Assembly: GCA_963931925.1 (NCBI GenBank)
Contig: OZ007571.1
Span: 12,236,660-12,300,659, forward strand
Reading direction: 5' to 3'
DNA from: Onchidella celtica
Lineage: Eukaryota > Mollusca > Gastropoda > Systellommatophora > Onchidiidae
Length of the DNA: 64,000 nt
Of this stretch, positions 40,248 to 47,539 are shown piece by piece. The notes below the pieces were generated by a model, which ran no database searches, was not told where the DNA came from, and saw only the letters and a program-made list of their open reading frames with translations. The first letter of the stretch is position 1; the number at the start of each line of letters is the position of its first letter. Position numbers and translations under genes: made by a program.

Positions 40248-43200
40248 CTGGGAGAGAGAGAGGGGGGGGGGGGCTGGGAGAGAGAGAGAGGGGGAGGGTA
40301 ACGGAGAGATAAAAGCCACAGTAGAGAGTTGGATTGTTTCCATTTCCGCCGCTATACATACTGTGCCAGTCTAACATCCAGACCCTTCTGAAAGGCAATC
40401 CCGGCTTCCTTCACACAAAAGAGCTTCAATTGTAAACTGTAAACACAGGCAAATTACTTTCCTCCACCATCACCTCCTTCCCACCCCGTATCTTCTCTGC
40501 GGATCATCTCCCTGAAATTTATCACACTTGGTGGGGCGGGGCTGCCGCTGCTGTGAGCAGTTGAGAACAGGCGCAAGACGGGTAAGCTTCAGCTCTGTCA
40601 GCATGACGTACAAACCTTGGTGAGGCTTTCATCAGCTGCTGGGTCAAGACCCCTATTTGCCTTTGTTAAGTTGATCAGTTTCAACGTGTTGGAATATCAG
40701 CTACAACATTTATTTTTAGCATCAGATTTTCACAAATTCCGCACTTTCGCCTTTCCAATCTTTGCGGTTCAGTGAAATATCTGAAGATTACTCTTACTGC
40801 ATCTACAAGGTAACTACAAAAGTAATTCTATGCTTAAAATCCTTCCATATAGGTCGTTTACAAATTCGCCCCCCCCCCCACATACAAATAAAAAATAAAT
40901 CCACGACTCTTAATGAGTTTTTTTCTGATGATTTTTCAAACTAATCCTTGTTGGACAAAGAAATACTCGGGCAAAATTAATACCCCATTACAACTGTTGA
41001 GTCCCTGCCATACGTTAAACTGAAGCAACACCTGACATAACACTGCGCATGCGCAAGGCGACAGCTTTTTAGACTACGATTAATCGCATCGTATCTATGA
41101 AATTGAATGTCTATCGTAGATCCTGTAGGTCAGACAGAAGTTGTGCACCAGTCCAATCTTTCCACTCACTCACAAATTCAAACAGTAAACCGGCGGCCAT
41201 CAATCCCCATAACTGGCTGTGGATAAACCACTTCAGCCATTCAAGCTGGCCGCTTGTAGTTTGGTGCTAATCCTGTTGGTAACAACCCAGTGTACTTTAT
41301 ACGAGGAGAGAGTACAGAGGAGATTAACAGACCCGACTCGGCAATTTCTTAACAGTGGGTGGAGATACGACTGCCCCCCCCCCCCAACTCTGGGAACACT
41401 GTTACATACATTTACTAGCATTTCACTCGGCATAAGCCAGCCGGTGTTTACTAAAACCAGATTCTATTGGCATTAATACTAGACTCCAAACACCAAGACC
41501 TGTATGAATACGTTTCCTCAAATTCATCTCTGAAAAGAATGCCACAAAAGTAGAGATTTTTTGTTCCGATAGGGGAGAAAAAAGAAAAAAGGAGGGGGGG
41601 GGGGGGTTAGTAGAACTCCAGCTCCAGCGTTTCTATTTGCTGATAAAGACTGCCAGTCTGCTGTATGAGTCTAACGTTCCTGTCCTGTTTGCTCTCCGCC
41701 GGTGTGAAAACAAGAAAAGTACAGCCAAGGCAATCATCTCATTATTGCCTTCAAAGAGACTGGAATATTGAGAGCCGCGTGAGTCAAATTCTTCAGCCGT
41801 CTGCGCAGCATCAAAGGGGAAATCCGCGATAACCTTGTTTACTTTCTGCTTTAAGGAATAGATGGGCTGAAGGATTCGATACTGTGTCGAGAGCGGGAGC
41901 AGAGGGTGCAAAGCGCTGCAGGGCTGGCCGAAAGGCCGGGACACAGCCAGGGCTGATGCTGTCACTGAAAGATGATGCGGTATCAGTGAGCTATCAACTC
42001 CAAGCTGTGAGGCTGATCCGTATCGATAGCGCACGTGCATAGCGTACGCCGCTGGAGGCTACGTATCGGCTCAACAGACAGCCTAATTAATGTGAAAGAA
42101 ATGTATCAATAGAACGAGAAAGTTGTTCTGCGTTTGTGTAAATGTGAAGCAATGTTTTACAATGCCGCAGAGTGAAAGGTGTTTGTCTGTTTATACCTCT
42201 AGGCAAAACACAGTAAGCTGGATATATCGACAGAGGAAGAGAGAATGAACCACCACAGATAGGTGAAGAAGGGAGAGATGTCGGGGGTGAGTGCTGGGGC
42301 TGTTTTGTGTGTGTGTGTGTGGGGGGGGGGGGCAGAGAAGGGGTGGGGGTGGATATGAATATCTCTGCCGCAGATCATCATTAGCCCGTTAGAAACTGCG
42401 TATTACAAGGACAGCACAGGTACATTTTCGTTTTATAATCAGATGTACATCTCTCAATGTGTTACCTTTGGGCAACATTACTGACAGTGACGGACACTGG
42501 TCAGTGTGGTGCTGAGACTCTGTGTGTCGGTGTGGGTTTGGGTGGGCGGGGTGGAGAGGAACAATGAGAAGAAGAAGAAGCAGAAGAAGAAGAAAAAGAG
42601 GAAGCGACTAGAACAGATAGAAAACGCTTCACCTTCCAGGCAGGCACAAGTTTTCAATAGGACAACGCTCCGGTTGGTAGACCCCAAGTTTTTTGGCACA
42701 CCTTGGTACAATCTGTGGGTGAAAACGTGCCAACAACCCGCGCTTTTCTATGTCAACACTGTGACGGGCGCGCTCGGCTTGCGCCAACCCTTGCATGCCG
42801 GCAACTTTTAATAATGAGCCTGAGAGGTTCATAGGCTGCACCAATGAATGCAAATTGACATGGCCCCCGCCAGCCCCGGGTTGTTTCATTAAGTCAAGTA
42901 TTACTTGAATGAATGAGACACCGTCGCAATATTTGTTTGACCGAAAAGCCTTTAAAAACAGGGAGGACAAATGATGGCAGTTTCTATCCTGTTGGAGAGT
43001 TGGTAAAAAAGGGGTGCATAAAAAAAAAAAAAAGAAAAAGGCAGGAAGAAGAGGAAAATGAAATGCAGCTCCAAAATTTGGCCAAATGTTCGTCACTCAC
43101 CCCGCCCCCACCCTAACAGAAGAATACAATTTATGTGCCCGGGGGTACCAATCTTTCTCGCCCCACACCTTCGCATTTTCCTCCTCCCGTTACTACCTCG

Positions 43201-45732
43201 GCCTTTTCATGACTTTCATTAAATTCGGAGTCCACATTACAGTACTATCTGGGTGTTGACTCCTTTATGGAAACTCTCGATGCTTCGCCCAACTCGCAAG
43301 TAAAAACTGAAATTATCAGGAAGAAAACGGCATCTAATGATTTATTTTTACATGATCAAAACTTAGAATGGCTTGACGGCACGTAATGAATACACAAATT
43401 CAACCTCCCGCACTGAATACTTAAATCATGACAATCATTTCTTATTTTCGTTCACAACAAGTGACTTTCCAAACAATCTTGTAGAACTAATAATGCCCTT
43501 TGGTTACAATACTTTTCACTGGTCACGACAAAATGGAAATTCTAAAGATTTAAGAAATAAAGCGGCGCACAATGCCATTTCTATTTTTTTGTGTGCCCTC
43601 TACAAACGTTTTTATTTGGCATGTACAGTCTTTGTCCATACCACGGCAGACTTGCCTTCAGGCTCATCACTTCAGACATCTTATATCATAGCATATTTAA
43701 GTCAGGTGAATTCTTAATAACTCCTCTCATCTGCTCACTCCCTATCCTCATTAATTATCCACATCTTTTGTGGTGGGGGGGGGGGGCTCCTTCTCCCCGT
43801 CCACTTCTCCCTTTCTTTCCTTTCCCTGTCAATACACACACATGCCCGCTCTCACATAGACATACACACGCCCCACAGACAGACCCACAAGTGGTTCACA
43901 CTAAGTGTACACAAAGTGGCACAAGAAACAGTAGCGCTCAGGTAGAAACAGGTAATCATAGCAAGGTAGGTAGTGCCTCCCTCAGCCTCGGTGCCCCTTC
44001 AGTACTCAGGCGCTCAATCTGTTGAACAAAACCTGAGGACCCCCCCCCCCCCAACCACCTCTTAGCCATCATACATGTCCAAATGTCGTATGTATTATAG
44101 ACTATAATATAATAAGCCCTACAATTAAACTGAGAATGACATGGAGGGCTGATGAGATAGAAGAGTGAGAGAAGAAACGATTATTAACAAATGTCTGAAA
44201 ATTCGCCACTTATCACTGTCATGATTCGGATGTTGTTAAAACTCACGCAGAGAGTGAGTTGTTGTTGTTTACCAGGGCCATGAGAAATTGGCTGGTGGCC
44301 TTGAACGGTCCTCGCCAAATTATAGTTGGTGAGTAAATAAATGTAAAGTTAAACTGTTAGATTCACGCTTGTGGGTTTTAATGTTCGTGATTAATAAGTA
44401 ATGGAGTAGGGGTGAAACAAGGTGGGGACAGTTGACATTGTTAAGTATGACTAGACAAGTTTTTGCACGTTAACTGGCTGGTAGAATAGTGCAGACGTAT
44501 TACTACAGTTAAAATGGTGGGAGGTTTCGACCTATGAGATAGCTGAACTAATTGGGCCAGCGGACTAGCACGCTGGGTAGTTAGATAGTATATAACATCG
44601 TGTAACGTTCAGATTTGGGGAATACAGACGAGAGAAGCATCGTTTCGTGAAGTATCTCCGGTTGGCCAGTACCTGAACTGTGTGGTCTGAAGACTAAGAA
44701 GTCCTTGCTAACGGACTGACTGAGCTCTAGAAAGAAAGGTCTGAGTGGGCTGACCTTTGAAAGCCCACGCTGCGCTATTTTGATGTTCGCGCCTCTCAGT
44801 AGGCGTGAGCAATGGTAATATATCTTAATTATTCAAGTATAATAGAGATCGGAGATAGAGAGAGAACTACAGCCTCATAGGAAGACTAAGGAAACCCCAG
44901 CTGGCACTCGACCCCGAGTGTCCTGTATGATAGATCTATTGCCATAGTATGATTGGAATAATATAGCACATTGTTGATGAATTGAATAGTGATTGTGCAT
45001 AAAATATAGTCTTTTGGCAACTGCTTAAATTACCTACAAGCCGAAGAGTGCTTCTGTAGGCTTTGAACGTACTGGGCTCTCCTAACATTTAAGCCCATAT
45101 GATTTATGGAGAGTTTGCCTGGCGACTGGCCAGTGGCGACTCAACTGTCACTTTAAATTGATATCCAGTTTCGTATAATATACCTATTTACTATTGATTG
45201 CAGTACCTCCATAGTTACATGAATATCATTGGTTAAGTTATTAATTAGAGTTTTTGGTTTGAATATATACCTCTATTGTCTTTTGTTTTGTTATTAATAT
45301 TTATGTAAACTATGGCCTGACCGGCCTGACATATATACGCTCTAGTTATTTAGTACTTTTCTTGTGTGGTTGTGTCCGAGTGTGAGTTAGCTGCCTCTCG
45401 TGCAGTCGTAACATCCCCAAGACCCTAACTCTGCTCGTGACAATCACTTATCCGCGTCTGTCTTTTCTGCACAACACCGAAGAGGAAAGAGCGCGCGTGG
45501 AAGAGGTAGAGAAGGGGACGTGTATGTACAATTTAAGAAATAAAATTTAACATTCATTAAATTCTTGACTGCCTCCTGGAGCTGCAGTGTCCATGGAGTG
45601 CCCGGAGAAATGTGTCACACAGAAGCGGGGGACCGCTGCCCGGCGGTCGGTGTAGCAAGGTGAGGACTGCATGGCCATTGGCTTTCTCACATCTGATTAG
45701 CTGGATCGGCAGGATGGGCAATTACATGGACA

Positions 45733-45794
<62 letters not shown>

Positions 45795-47450
45795 GAGTAC
45801 AAAATAGAATGGGCGGTGGTAAGAGAACAGGGAGATGGAAAACGATGACAGAATAATAATAATAATAAGAAAAAAAATTGGACAGTGGGAGACAGGAAAG
45901 CGCTAAAGTTAAGTACCGCTTGTAAAGAAGAGTGTTCTTTTAACTCCCACCCGCCTTCTCTACCCCCAAAGTCTTTCAGTGAAGAGTGGATACCTGACTG
46001 CACCAGAGGGCACTGACGAGTGACAGACACACAATCATGAAGTCAGAAAACTGACCAGCTTCCCTACTATGTTACGGGAAAAGATCCATTTTCGCCAATT
46101 TAGGTCAACTTCATTTTTTTGGCATTCTTTTGTTTATAGAATGAACTATGCCCCGTCTTTCTATACTAGGCAGGGTTATGATGACTGTGTACCACAAATA
46201 GTTCCTGTTGGCCATCACAGCAAGGAAATTGTACAAGGGATAAAATGGAGTACAACACGAAATGGTGTGTGTGTATGTGTCTTTTTCTCTCTCTCTACTC
46301 TCTCTCTCTCCCTCTCTCTCCACTCTTTCTATCTCTCTCTCCCTCCATTCTTTCTATCTCTCTCGCTACCGTACTCTGTTTCTATCTGTACACTCTCTCT
46401 CTCTCTCTCCCCATATGCTGTAAAATACTCTTTTCGGCAGATAAAGTGTCCTTGTTTTCCCATATCACGGTAGACTGACATGGCCTTGACAGAGATTAGA
46501 AGACAGACAGTGGACAGGACACTGAGGTGGACAGAACCGGGCAGAGGGATGGACAAAACTGAGTAGATCCAAATGGTACAGGCCACACACTTGTAATGCA
46601 CCTTTACCAACCAAAATTATCTATTTTCTACTATGGAAAAAAATCCCAGGCGCAAAAATGCGATATTTAATCTTACTTGGCAAGGACGGAACTCATCATC
46701 TATATTTAATATAACGGAATGTAACTTTCTTTTTCCTGCTCTTTTTCCAAAACCACTCGACCTAAAAATATTCTAATTAAGCCGAGCTGAAAACTTGTCC
46801 CAAAGAGGGAGAGAGAGATTGATAGATAAATAGAGAGAGAGAGAGAGAGAAAGAGAGAGGCCAATATCCTACACTGCATTTTACCCCCCCCCCCAACTCT
46901 ACAGTGCCACTAACACCCATTTGCACTTTTCTTCCCCCTAATTCGTCCACTCCACACTCTTTCAAACGCAGAAGAGGAGGTTCCTCTCCCCACCCCGGGG
47001 GCATTAATTAACAGCTGCCAATGAACAGGCCTGATTTCTCCCTATATCCCTGTGTTACCAAATTCACCCACCCTTCCGTAAATTTAGCAGCCGCTGGGGG
47101 CCATACTGAACCGCCACCCCCCCCCCTCCCCGGGCACACAGCCCCACTGAACTGCTGCTGCATCTGCTGACACCCTCCGGCTGTGGGTATGGGTGGGGAA
47201 GAGAAGAGGCCTATCGGTTTCTGGACTGAGGAATTGGAGACGGCTGTTGACACCCTGCCTACATGTTTGACAGGCCAAAGTCGTGTGATAATTGCCTGAC
47301 ATGGTAGAACCTTTGTTTTCTTCTCCATCTCCTGCTGCCTATGTTGTGTGTGTGTGTATGATACCCGGGAGTTCAGGCAGGGATCTGAACACAGACCTTA
47401 CGTCATTAATTCCTTCTGTCTATCCACTGGTTGGGGAAATTACGCAGGGA

Positions 47451-47506
<56 letters not shown>

Positions 47507-47507
47507 A

Positions 47508-47539
<32 letters not shown>

